DNA of 64,000 bases. It comes from Rhizophagus clarus. Taxonomy: Eukaryota; Glomeromycota; Glomeromycetes; Glomerales; Glomeraceae. The stretch lies in the NCBI GenBank assembly GCA_015698045.1, contig BLAL01000060.1, forward strand, positions 932,501 through 996,500. Direction: 5' to 3'. Shown here one piece after another: positions 12,891 through 23,359 of the stretch. A program made the translations under genes and the position numbers. Each line of letters starts with the position of its first letter. The stretch's first letter is position 1. The notes beneath the pieces were generated by a model that made no database searches, had not been told where the DNA came from, and was given only the letters and a program-made list of their open reading frames with translations.

Positions 12891-13041
12891 AAATATATGT
12901 AAATATTCTGTATATAATTAAAAAATATTGAACAAAAGGATAAAGAAATAATAAAAAGAAAAGAAAAATATTGAACAAAAAAATAAAGAAATAAAGAGAT
13001 AAAAAATAAATAGGACAAAAAACGCGTGCAGATTAAATCAC
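12508..13041. repeat. Dispersed repeat, copy 1 (partner at 20.13 kb)
   Basis: This is nearly identical over about 530 bp and colinear with 20128-20661. The copies diverge immediately after the shared GGACAAAAAACGC and CAGATTAA. Copy 1 lies inside the Myb-carrying element. Copy 2 abuts a fold-back element, so it is a fragment moved or copied out of such an element. Confidence 0.8.
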
Positions 13042-13718
13042 ATGCAAGGATCAGCCTAATTTTGATTGGCCAGAAAATACGATACTGTATGCACAATCAT
13101 ATCATGCAGATTAATTATCAACAACGCGGGCGTGACATAAATAAATCGTGACTGAAACTTGTGTTCAATTTGTGTTCAATTTGTGTTGATAATTCTGGTA
13201 AAAAATTATTAATTTTGGCCAAATTTCGTTAAATTTGTTAAATTTGTGTTGAATTTGTGTTGAATTTGTGTTGCGTAATTTTTTATTTATCACAAGGGGA
13301 TGATATTTAGTAATTGCATGTACGATGTACAAGATTTTTTTATGATTTTTTTAAGAAATGTACGCAAAATATTTAATCAGAATATAATTATTTTTAATTA
13401 AATTGATTAAAAAAAATTAATTTTTTTAAGAAATGTATGCGAAATATTTAAAATTCAATAGAATGTACTAATAATAAATTGTTTTATTTTTAAATATGAT
13501 ATATTAATATTTATATTTAAAACAATTAAACATGTACATGATTTAATTAATATGTTTAATGATGAAAAGTGTAATAAATTAAATTTTAATTGAAACGAGA
13601 AATAAAATCAAACCAAAGAGGTATTGTTCAAATTTTATTTAAAGTGACATTTTACGACTTTCTTTCAAATTTTTACTCATCCCAAAATTAAATTATAAAA
13701 ATCAAATCTAAACTAATA
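13042..13718. other. Upstream region of the Myb/SANT gene
   Basis: This non-coding stretch includes a short tandem run of the word TTGTGTTGAATT at about 13160-13275, then plain AT-rich sequence with many AATTAAA words. No TATA box stands out from the background. Confidence 0.45.
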
Positions 13719-14343
13719 ATGCCTCGCCACACACGTTCACGTCGTTCCCACTATAACGTCCATTGGAACTGGGCTATGATGGACGAACTTGTTGACATAC
13801 GCCGAGACAGAAACCGCGCCTACCACAATATTAATGGTAGAAGCCGCTATGATTTTTGGGACTCTGTTGCCAATAGGTTCATATGACTAATATCTATAAT
13901 TTCTTTAAGAAAGAATTTAAATTCAAATTAACCAATCCATTTAATTGAATCAGAATAAATAGAATATTTCGGACGAGAGTTTCTGGGCAACAGTGCAGCC
14001 AAAAGTGGAGGAACCTCGTCAGGGATTACCATGTAAGTAAATAAATAAAATTACATTCATATAAATTAAATGTATTTATCGAATATTCAAACTGATTTTG
14101 ATATTTAGAACTATGTCCTTTATCGTAATGGTAACCCTGGGCGGCGGCTGTGGACGCGTACCAGCCAAAGATATTATCGCAAATTTAGAACGAGATTTTG
14201 GGAGAGGCCGGGTAATTATACTATAATAAAATTTATAATTAATATTTACGTTCATGTTTTAGATTTGATAAATTTGATCAATTTTAGTCACGCGTGATGA
14301 TCGTAGGAGAAGGAGAAACTTACCTACGTATCGTAGAAGATAA
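13719..14343 (+). CDS. Myb/SANT-like DNA-binding protein, four exons
   Basis: I assemble four exons: 13719-13876, 13963-14032, 14109-14211 and 14288-14343. All three introns are GT...AG and 76-86 bp long, and the splices keep frame, giving 128 residues. The protein starts with a basic tail (MPRHTRSRRSHY). It then has a trihelix/Myb-SANT pattern: WNWAMMDELVDIRR, FWDSVANR, GQQCSQKWRNLVRDYH and FWERP, with the spaced Trp residues typical of that fold. It ends in an Arg-rich tail (RRRRRNLP). It probably binds DNA in the nucleus. Some PIF/Harbinger elements pair such a protein with a DDE transposase, and here it sits alone inside a TIR element. A decayed paralogue with the same splice pattern lies at 26.9-27.4 kb on the other strand. 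Splicing is predicted, not observed. Confidence 0.8.
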
Positions 14344-14721
14344 TTATTTTTATTTTTTTATTTATTAAGTGAGTAGCTAGGCCCAGTCCGTACCAAATAT
14401 CGGCTGGAGACTCACGTTTTTTTTGGGCTGTGACTGATACTGACGTTCACGCCATACAACCTGGGTACTATTTTATAAAATAGTAGCGAACAAGTATCAA
14501 ATGTGTATTTTTTTATTAAGTTATAATAAAAATTAGAATTTACTTTAATTTTAACATAAAAATTGTAAATGATAAAAAATTCGTAAATAAAAATAAATTT
14601 GTTTTCCCAAACTTAAAAAAAAAGGTGTTTATATAAAAGAAAAGGTGTTTATATTATTTTTAATTATTCAATAGTATCACATGCCCCTTGTATACATTCT
14701 ACTGCATACGCAGCTTTAACG
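14344..14721. other. Downstream flank of the Myb/SANT gene
   Basis: This is AT-rich 3' flank. It includes a short palindrome, TACTATTTTATAAAATAGTA, at about 14467-14486, which could act as a terminator-like or regulatory hairpin. No gene is seen. Confidence 0.4.
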
Positions 14722-15330
14722 ATCGAATAGTAATATTAAATTTTTGAAATATTTTAACCGTAATATTACGCAGGTTTACAGTCTCGTAAATTTTCAAAAT
14801 ATTTTAACCATAATATTACGCAGGTTTACAATCTCGTAAATTTTTGAAATATTTTAACCGTAATATTACGCAGGTTTACAATCTCGTAAATTTTTGAAAT
14901 ATTTTAACCGTAATATTACGCAGGTTTACAGTCTCGTAAATTTTCGAAATATTTCAACCATAATATTACGCAGGTTTACAGTTTCGTAAATTTGCAGAAT
15001 ATTTTGACCGTAATATTACGCAGGTTTACAGTTTCGTAAATTTTCGAAATATTTCAACCGTAATATTACGCAGGTTTACAGTCTCGTAAATTTTCGAAAT
15101 ATTTTGACCGTAATATTGCGTAAATCTTACGATATTGAAAACTTGCGTAATATTTTGACTGTAATATTGCGTAAATCTTACAATATTGAAAACTTGTGTA
15201 ATATTTTGACCGTAATATCACATAAATCTTACGAAATTGTAAACTTATGTAATATTTCGAAATTTTTCGAAATATTATGCCATAAACTTTCGTAAACTTA
15301 CAAAATCGTAAACTTACGCAATTTTTCGCC
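14722..15330. repeat. 50-bp tandem array
   Basis: The word GGTTTACA recurs at 14773, 14823, 14873, 14923, 14973, 15023 and 15073, exactly 50 bp apart. Each unit contains the palindrome CGTAATATTACG or a close variant. After 15110 the units drift to about 51 bp with TTACGATATTGAAAACTTG. This is the right subterminal repeat of the Myb-carrying element. Confidence 0.88.
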
Positions 15331-15351
15331 CTATAAAATTTCTTGATGATA

Positions 15352-16440
15352 TACCTATATACCTTCTATTTTAAAAAAGTTTTTTTTTAAGCTCACCAGT
15401 TCGAAATAGCGTCCAAAGAATCTGGAAGCTACAAAAAAAAATAGAGTAGAAGGTTAGTATAATGCTATACGCCTTCTACTTAAAAAAAAATGAAAAATTA
15501 TTTTTTTTTTAAGCTTACTGGTTTGAAATGACGTTCAAAGGAGTCCAGAAGCTACAAAAAAAAATAAAGTATAAGATTAGTATAATGCTATACGTCTTCT
15601 ACTTAAAAAAAAATGAAAAATAATTTTTTTGTTTAATTTACCGATCTGAAATGGCATCCAAGGAATCCAAAAAGCTACAAAAAAATAAAAAAATAAAAAA
15701 GAAGGTTAGCATATGCCTTCTACTTCAAAAAAAAAAAATATTTTTTTTTAAGCCTACCAGTCTGAATTGACGTCCAAAGAGTCCAGAAGCTACAAAAAAT
15801 AAAATAAAATAGAAGGTTAGTATAATGCTTATACACCTTAAAAAAAATGAAATTTTTTTTTTAAGCTTACCAGTCTGAATTGGCGTCCAAAGAGTCTGTA
15901 AGCTACAAAAATAAATAAAGTAGAAGATTAGTATAACGTCTATACGCCTTCTACTTAAAAAAAAAAGTTTTTTTTTTACTTTTTTAAGCTTACCAGTCTG
16001 AAATGGCATCCAGGAGGTCTGGAAAGCTATAGAAAAAAAACAAAGTAGAAGGTTAGTATATGTCTATATGCCTTCTACTTAGAAAAAAAATAAAGTTTTT
16101 TTTTTATTTAAGCTTACCAGTCTGAAATGGCGTCCAGAAGGTCCAGAAGCTACAAAAAAAAGTAGAAGGCCATTAGTATACGCCTATATATCTTCTACTT
16201 AAAAAAAAATTTTTTTTTTTTATTTAACTCACTGATCTGAAATAGTGCCTTCAACTTTAAAAAAAAGAGTTTTTTTATTTAACTTATTACCAGTCCGGAA
16301 TGGCGTTCAGGAAGTCTGGAACCTATAGAAAAAAAATAAAGTAAAAGGTTAGATAACGCATACATGCCTTCTACTTAAAAAAAAATATATATAATTTTTT
16401 TACTTTTTTAAGCTTACCGGTTCCAAGGAGTAGAAAAAAA
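15352..16440 (-). repeat. Core array A: splice-bracketed 32-33 bp cores
   Basis: About ten units of roughly 115-125 bp lie here. On the minus strand each has a TAG-terminated pyrimidine/T-rich run, then a 32-33 bp core (example CTTCTGGACC-TTCTGGACGC-CATTTCAGAC-TG), then GTAAGC. The spacer contains poly-A/T and an inverted repeat of AGAAGG with CCTTCT around TTAGTATAATGCTATACG. Cores lie near 15390, 15515, 15640, 15755, 15863, 15990, 16112 and 16290. The first reading frame gives Leu/Asp-rich peptides (LLDLLDAISD). Spacers are the length of the introns in neighbouring genes. Confidence 0.8.
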
Positions 16441-16739
16441 AAATATTTATATATATCATATTAGTGGATTTTACAGATATGTACAAATATCACGTAATAA
16501 TATGATTTAGCATATTTCCAATCAGTTTTGGTATCAGTCATATGATTTACCAAATCAATTTACTGATCATGAAAATTCTTTTATTTAATTAATTTTTTTC
16601 TGATTTTAAGAAAAATATTAAAAAAATATATATCAGTTTTTAAACTGGTTAATTTTTTTTATTTAAAAAAAAATTAAATATAATTTTTTTTGGTATTTAA
16701 ACCGAAATTTTTACTTTTTTTTATTTAAAAAATTCCTTC
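16441..16739. other. Centre between core arrays A and B
   Basis: This AT-rich stretch separates minus-strand cores on the left from plus-strand cores on the right. It carries AAAAATTAA and AACCAAT type words only. No gene is seen. Confidence 0.4.
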
Positions 16740-17610
16740 ACGATATGCTATGTTAACAGAGGTAAACTATTTAATATTTTTTTGATTTGAGAACATTGCT
16801 AACGTTCCTTTCTGTTTTTTTTTTCAGGAAAGGCTCCAGGACTTAGATAATGGACTGGAACTCTGGAATTGCAAGTAGGTGTATGAATTTGTTTCTTCTT
16901 TGTTTTGGGAACATCATTAAACACTTCTTTTATTTTTTTTTTCTTTAGGGTTAATTTCTGGACTTGGATATTGGATGGGTCTTTAGAATTGTAGAGGTAG
17001 GTGTGTAAAATTTTTTTTTTTATTTTTTTTTTAATGAAACACTACTAATGTTTCAATTTTCTTCTTTTTTTAAATTAATGGCATAACTTTAACAGTTTCG
17101 AAAAGTTGCTTTGTAGTGTGTTTCTCTAGCCTATTATTTTTACTAGTTAGGTTCAGAATTATCTATTATAAAAAATTTTCAAAATTAACTTTAAGAAACA
17201 TACTAACATTCTTTTTTTTATTCTTGTAGGTTTAAGTAAAATATTCTGGAAAAGTTTTTCATTGAGGTGGGCTTCAGAATTATCTCTAAGAAATATTTTA
17301 AGTTTAAACATTTCTTTTTTTTTGATTTTGTAAGGTTTGAACTTTTCTGAAACAGATATTCAGACGGGTAAGTATTTCTTTGAGGTGGGTATCTTTAAGA
17401 AACATCTAGCTAACGTTTCTTTTTTGATTTTTGTAGATTATGGCTTCTTTGAAATGGCATTTTAGCCGTGGTAAGTTATTTCTTTAGGAACTTAAAGGTA
17501 GTATGGGTAGGTTTTATTTAATTGATTCTAAAAAATGTATTGATATTTTTTTTCTTTTATTTTAGATGCCAAACTCCTGGATATTAAAGGTATACTATGT
17601 AATATAGACA
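16740..17610 (+). repeat. Core array B: plus-strand splice-bracketed cores
   Basis: The pattern of array A continues on the other strand with less regular units. Cores bounded by CAG/TAG and GTAGGT/GTAAGT lie near 16829-16874, 16950-16996, 17230-17265, 17334-17366, 17438-17470 and 17565-17590. Spacers contain inverted words such as GAAACA...TGTTTC and AACGTTC. The cores share GGACTTGGATA and CTCTGGAATTG with arrays C and E. Taken as exons they would be 24-48 bp long. No single long frame is proven. Confidence 0.6.
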
Positions 17611-18480
17611 GAAAAGTTTATTAAAAAAAAAATAAATAAAATATTACAATAAAATTTTAATCATATGTAAATTTATTAGTAACTGTTCTTTTAATATTGA
17701 AAAATTATTAACATTAAAAAATAAATATCTCAGTTCATATATAAATCTATGCAAAACTTTGTTATAATAAATATCCATTTTATATAAGTTTTAACAGATT
17801 TACAGATATTATCTGTATTATGGATAAAATAGGATATCTGGATATCTGTAATACTTCTGTAACAACTTATCCATATCCATTCCTTTAGTAGCAGATTGAA
17901 TAATGCGGATAAACAGATATCTGAATTTAACTACTAGTTTGATAGTCATCAGTTGGTATATGCCGATTGAATTCAGTTTTACAAGTAGTAATAATTATAT
18001 ATCAAACTAAATGATGACTATTGAATTATTATTTAATTTATTCAAATTAAAAAATATGATCAATTCAGCTAACCTAAATTTTTATATAGTTACCAATCGG
18101 GTATATGCCCTATTGGTTACTAAATTTTGGCTAACCTATTAGATTAATAATTATCAATAGGTATGCCCAATTTATTAGCTTTCAACCTGTGTTATATTAT
18201 GTAATTTTTCTATCTATTTGTATTATTGTTTTTCCATCAGATAATAATTTATCCTTCAGGTAATAATTTATTCTTTTTCCTTGTATAATCTCTCTATCTA
18301 CTATATTATCATTTAATTATCTTTGTTACTATAGTTTTTACGCTACAACGTATCAAAATTTTTTAAAGTTGTTAATTATTCTTATTAAATCAATTTAAAT
18401 CCAATTAAAATAAAATTTAAAATATAAATAATACATAATATAAACTATTAAAAAACAGAAAATTCAATATAAATTCATTA
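17611..18480. other. AT-rich region with GATATC palindromes
   Basis: No gene is seen. The stretch 17790-17930 carries repeated ATATCTG/CAGATAT words, for example GATATCTGGATATC, in both orientations. That resembles the subterminal repeats of DNA transposons. The rest is low-complexity A/T. Confidence 0.4.
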
Positions 18481-20127
18481 ATTAGTTTTTTAATTACTTA
18501 ACATTAAACCAAAAAAACTTGGTGTTTTTGTTTTGCTACTTTTTAAAATTTTTATAAAATTGTATTATAATTTTATAATAAAAAAATGTAAAATTAATTA
18601 TTTAAAATTAAAAAAAATCAATATTTTTTAATAATAAATTAATTTATTTATTTAATAAATATAGTTAAAAATTATTATAAAATATATAAAATTTACAATT
18701 TTTTAGTATAAGGTTTTTTTTGAATAAAATTAGATCAAAGATTTTTATAATAAAATAATACTAAATTTTAGATTCTTCTAGTTAAGAGGAATATGCGAAA
18801 AAAACTGCATTTGCAACAGATCTCTAGTTAGTAAGAAATTACTTGTTAAAAAATGGTAATAATTTTTATTTTACATATAGAAATGATTTTTACTATATTA
18901 GTCTGGAGTGTAATGAAGGACTATATATTTCTATGCAAAGGTCATACAAAATGTTTATCTGTTCGCTCTCTCAAAAATTGAGTTGATGCATGATTGGTTC
19001 ATTTAGTTACACTCGTACTCTAGACTTAACAATGGTTCTGAAACTGTTCTCTAGTATAAAATGAAAATTATTACTATTTTTTAACTACAGTCAACTCCCT
19101 TTATAGTCACCTCCGTTATAGTCACATTACCCTATATAGTCACCTTAGTTGAGTGTCCCAAATTTTCATATATAAAAACTATCGTTTATAGTCATAAACT
19201 ACCTATAGTTACTATCACATCTTTTTTTAAAAATTTTATATATATGTGATTATAAAAAGATATTTATTAAAATATAATTATTCTATGATCTAATGATCAG
19301 ATTTTAATGATCTTTAGCTCATTCATTGAAAGGAATCAGATGGTAGTAATTTTATAATGATTGGATTAATATTGACCAAAAAATTCGATTTTAAAGTCCA
19401 GATCGGCATTTTATACATGTAAAATTCACATAACATTAAATATTTTGACTGTATTTTAATTATTATGGGTTCTAGTGATCAAATTTTAATGATCTTAGGC
19501 TCATTAGAATCATCTCATCAAGAGGAATCTAATGGCTATAAATCCATAATAATTAGAATAAAATTGACAAAATTACTATGATGTGAATATTTAATCAAAA
19601 TTATTACAATTTATAATTCTAGCCAAAATTACTGATTTAATTATAAGATTTTATTGCTTATAGTCACATCTCATCATAGTCACCAAATATAGACTGTCCC
19701 AAATGTGTGACTATAGAGAGAGTTGACTGTAATAATTTCTTACTAACTAGAGGTTCGTTGCAAATGCAGTTTTTTTTCGCATATTCTCCTTAACTAGAAG
19801 AATCTAAAATTTAGTGTTATTTTATTATAAAATCTTTGATCTAATTTTATTCAAAAAAAAACCTTATACTAAAAAATTGTAATTTTATATGTTTTATAAT
19901 AATTTTTAACTATATTTATTAAATAAATAAATTAATTTATTATTAAAAAGTATTGATTTTTTTTAATTTTAATCAATAATTAAAGCTATTTAATAATTAA
20001 TTTTACATTTTTTTATTATAAAATCATAATATAATTTTGTAAAAATTTTGATTTTTTAAAAATTTTAAAAGGTAGTAAAATAAAAGCACCAAGTTTTTTT
20101 GGTTTAATGTTAAGTAATTAAAAAACT
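18481..20127. mobile_element. Fold-back element with arms of about 380 bp
   Basis: The left arm (about 18482-18870) starts TAGTTTTTTAATTACTTAAC. It is repeated inverted as the right arm (about 19060-19087 plus 19731-20127). The match runs through CCAAAAAAACTTGGTG and continues to CATTTGCAAC and CTAGTTAGTAAGAAATTA. The loop is under 200 bp once the nested MITE is removed. No coding capacity is seen. Arms this long would form a cruciform. Confidence 0.8.
19088..19729. mobile_element. pogo/Tigger-like MITE, TA target duplication
   Basis: The element is 642 bp with inverted ends CAGTCAACTCCCTTTATAGT and CAGTCAACTCTCTCTATAGT. It is flanked by TA on both sides (19086-19087 and 19730-19731). It sits inside the right arm of the fold-back element. 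Removing it restores the match with the left arm (TTTTTTAAC...TAATTTCTTAC). TA target choice and the CAGT start fit the Tc1/mariner/pogo superfamily. It encodes nothing. Confidence 0.85.
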
Positions 20128-20661
20128 AGTATTAAAGTAAAAGTAAAAAGGAATAAAGGAAATATGGATATTATTGTTAGTATTACGACACAAAGTAACA
20201 GAGGTAAAAAGAAAACGAAAATAATTAGTATTAATAAATAAATATTTCTATACCTGTAAAGAATAAACTAAAAATAAAAGAAAGAGAAGACAAAATAAAA
20301 AATAAACATGTTGTTAGTATTAAGTAAAAGGAGTAAAAAAAACATAATTAGCATTATTAGTATCGATCGTTAGTATTAAAGTACAAGTAAAAAGAAATAA
20401 AGAAAACATGTATATTATTGTCAGTATCACGATACAAAGTAAAAAAGAAGTAAAAAATAATGAAATAATTATTATTAATAAACAAATATTTCTATATCTG
20501 CAAAGCAATAAATTATGAAATATATGTAAATATTCTGTATATAATTAAAAAATATTGAACAAAAGGATAAAGAAATAATAAAAAGAAGAGAAAAATATTG
20601 AACAAAAAAATAAAGAAATAAAGAGACAAAAAATAAATAGGACAAAAAACGCATGCAGATT
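20128..20661. repeat. Dispersed repeat, copy 2 (partner at 12.51 kb)
   Basis: This copy is colinear with 12508-13041. It begins exactly at the right end of the fold-back element and ends at GGACAAAAAACGC. Open frames inside are mirrored in copy 1 and are not genes. Confidence 0.8.
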
Positions 20662-20993
20662 AACCTATATATGGTTTTTGGCTTTTTTCCATTTGAGAGA
20701 CTTAACAGATATATAGATAATGTACTTAATTGTTTTTGTGTTTTCAAGTCCTTTTTTTTTAAAAAAAAAGAAAAAAACTTCCATTATCAATAGGATTATA
20801 TCCCAACAGTAACTGGTAAATAGAGCTCGAATTATGAAAATTGTCTTTAAAAATACCTTGGTTGATTATTATTTAACACGTAAATGGTTGTCTAGTCTTT
20901 TAGGTGAATCTTTTTGCTTTCTTGTACCAAAAAAAGATGTAGGTAGTTTAGCGGTTACAACAGAAAGAGAAGAGCTGAACCATGAGACATAAC

Positions 20994-23265
20994 ATGTCTA
21001 CATTTTTCAAAATTTATAGTACTGAAGCAATACCAGGACAATTCCTTAAACCATCATATTTAAGGGTTGTTATGCCTTTGGAATTGCGAGAATTTTTGTG
21101 TGAATGGTATTAAATATTGCATGAGAAAGAAAAAGATGAGATATTAGGATTTATGGATCTACAAATCAATCAATATGCAAGATTACAAATTGGCGCCAAA
21201 ATTTTTGGATCTATGATTTCAGTTCATCATGAAAAAAATTTGACCATTCTTGCAAAATGGAAAGCATTTAATGATGAATCAACTGACATATATCCAGGAG
21301 AGGTTCAATATTACTTTGAATATACACTTAAATTACCCGAAGGGCTAAAAATTCATTTCCTGGCATATGTCAAGTGGTATAAAAATGCACCTTCCTCTGA
21401 TATTTGGTTTAAGCATAGATTCATGGAGCCAGAAATATTAAATACAGAACTATGGAAAGCTGAACACTGCGAGGAAAGTTGTGATTCACTAGAGCTCCGA
21501 TCGATTTTGGTAATTACTGAACTATACTGATCAGTTTCAGTATCAAAGCAGTTTCAGTTTTACGGTTTACCAACTGAAACTTTTAGTAAATTTACTGATC
21601 AGTTTCAGTAATTGCAGTTTCAGTACCAGTTTTGCGATTTACTGAACCAAATTACCGAATCGATTTATACTAAATAATATAATAAACAAAAATGTTTTAT
21701 ATAGTATAATATAATAAAAAAGCATTTTTAATTAGTTATTTTGATAAAACAAACCATTTCACGATGGTGTTTTATCAACAAACAAGTTGCGAAATGTTAA
21801 TTGGATAAAAAAAATGTTCACAGTGGTTTTTTGTCAAATTAATTACAAAACCATTGTGAAACGTTTTGTTAATTAATTTTAATAAAAAAATCATTTCTTT
21901 TTGTCACTATAATTAAAAAATGTTGCGAAACATTTTTATTGGTTATTTGTTAATTTTAATAAAAAAAACATTTCGCAACGTTTTTTTTGTTGCTTTAATT
22001 AAAATGTTGCAAAATGTTTTTTATTAGTTAGTTAATAAAAAAAAATGTTTCGCAACATTTTTTTTGCTTTAATAGAAAATGTTGCGAAATGTTTTTATCT
22101 GTTAATTTTAATAAAAAAAATCATTTAATTATTTCACAAATATTTTTTTTGTTGCTTTAATAGAAAATATTTGTGAAATGTTTTTATCTGTTAATTTTAA
22201 TAAAAAAAAGCAGTTCGCAAACATTTTTTTTACCACTTTAATAGAAAATGTTGCAAAACGTTTTTATCTGTTAATTTTAATAAAAAAAATCATTTAATTA
22301 TTTTGCAAACGTTTTTTTTGTTGCTTTAATAGAAAATATTTGCGAAATGTTTTTATCTGTTAATTTTAATAGAAAAAAGCAGTTCACAAACGTTTTTTTT
22401 ACCACTTTAATAGAAAATGTTGCAAAACGTTTTTTATCATTAATTTAATAAAAAAAATATTTCGCAATGTTTTTTTATCACTTTAATAGAAAACGTTACA
22501 AAATGTTTTTGTCTGTTAATTTTGATAAAAAAAACATTTCACAAACGTTTTTTTGTTGCTTTAATAGAAAACATTGCGAAATGTTTTTATCTGTTAATTT
22601 TAATAAAAAAAAGCATTTCGCAACCGTTTTTTACCACTTTAATAGAAAATATTGCGAAATGTTTTTTATCAGTTAATTTAATAAAAAAATAACGTTTTGC
22701 AACATTTTTTTTATCACTTTAATAGAAAATGTTGCGAAATGTTTTTATCTGTTAATTTTAATAAAAAAAGCATTTTGCAAACATTTTTTCACCACTTTAA
22801 TAGAAAACGTTGTGAAATGTTTTTTATCGGTTAATTTAATAAAAAAAAATGTTTCGCACTGTTTTTTTTGTCATTTTAATAGAAAACATTGTGAAACGTT
22901 TTTTATTAGTTAATTTAGTAAAAAAATGATTCGCAACTTTATTTTTTGTCACCTTAATAAAAAACGTTGTGAAATGTTTTATTAGTTGATGTTGCAATAT
23001 TGGTAAATCAGTTCAGTTTTTAGTAATTATCGATCAGTTTCAATAATCATCAATACTGATACCGGTCAGTTTCAGTAATTATAAATACCAATACCGATCA
23101 ATTTGGTTTGGTATCAGTTTTTGCAAAAACTGAACTGAACTGAACCGATTAGAGTCCTATGATTCACTAATAACGGTCCATAGAATATTATGTCACACTA
23201 CAAAATTCAAACACATAAATGTAGGAAAAGAAAAATATTTGTCGATAATAAAATTTAATGTATAG
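20994..23265 (+). pseudogene. Transposon-associated protein C-terminus, split by a MITE
   Basis: From ATG 20994 the frame reads STFFKIYSTEAIPGQF, then VMPLELREFLCEWY, meets TAA at 21111-21113 where Gln fits, then continues in frame. Further words are NQYARLQIGAKIFGS, YPGEVQYYFEYTLKLPEG, AYVKWYKNAP and ELWKAEHCEESCDS. It is cut at 21489 by a hAT-type MITE and resumes after the second target copy at 23168 with LITVHRILCH, ending at TAG 23263. The pattern resembles the C-terminal region of multicopy transposon proteins in fungi (a short beta-rich domain ending in a xPVHRILGR-like motif). I cannot name the family. Upstream bases 20860-20990 may encode more of it in broken frames. Confidence 0.65.
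21482..23167. mobile_element. hAT-type MITE with 8-bp target duplication
   Basis: The element is 21490-23159 (1670 bp). It is flanked by TGATTCAC at 21482-21489 and 23160-23167. Termini TAGAGCTCCGATCG and TAGGACTCTAATCG match at 10 of 14 positions. The subterminal zones carry ACTGATCAGTTTCAGT words. The interior (21720-22990) is a degenerate tandem array of inverted pairs of ACGTTGCGAAATGTTTTT. There is no coding capacity, and short frames inside are repeat artefacts. The 8-bp duplication and TAG termini indicate hAT mobilisation. Confidence 0.88.
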
Positions 23266-23359
23266 TATATTACACTAACATCCTATTTTTTAAGTTCCAT
23301 GAAATTCTATGATGTAATATTTAATAATCTACAATATACAAATATCATATCACAATTTA

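Larger units (their letters stand above)
11571..15351. mobile_element. TIR element carrying a Myb/SANT-like gene
   Basis: The ends are inverted copies. The left reads TCATCAGGAAATTTTATAG from 11573. The right, read inward from 15349, is TCATCAAGAAATTTTATAG. They continue as GTGCAAAAAGTTGCG and GGGCGAAAAATTGCG. A TA lies outside each end (11571-11572 and 15350-15351). Removing the element and one TA rejoins the array A spacer almost perfectly, giving attag-TA-tacctatata versus attagTAtacgcctatata in an intact unit near 16190. It contains subterminal CGTAATATT-rich repeats, a tandem of about 235 bp and a spliced Myb/SANT-like gene, but no transposase, so it is probably non-autonomous. The superfamily is uncertain. 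Confidence 0.72.

Noticed and set aside
12143..13096. Several short minus-strand hydrophobic frames
   Set aside because: They recur in the duplicated copy at 20.3-20.7 kb and follow the tandem unit. They are rich in Leu/Ile/Phe from A/T composition only.
15725..16009. 94-codon minus-strand frame through core array A
   Set aside because: It reads through spacers and poly-T as Lys/Phe runs. The shared peptide pieces come from the repeated cores, which are better explained as array units.
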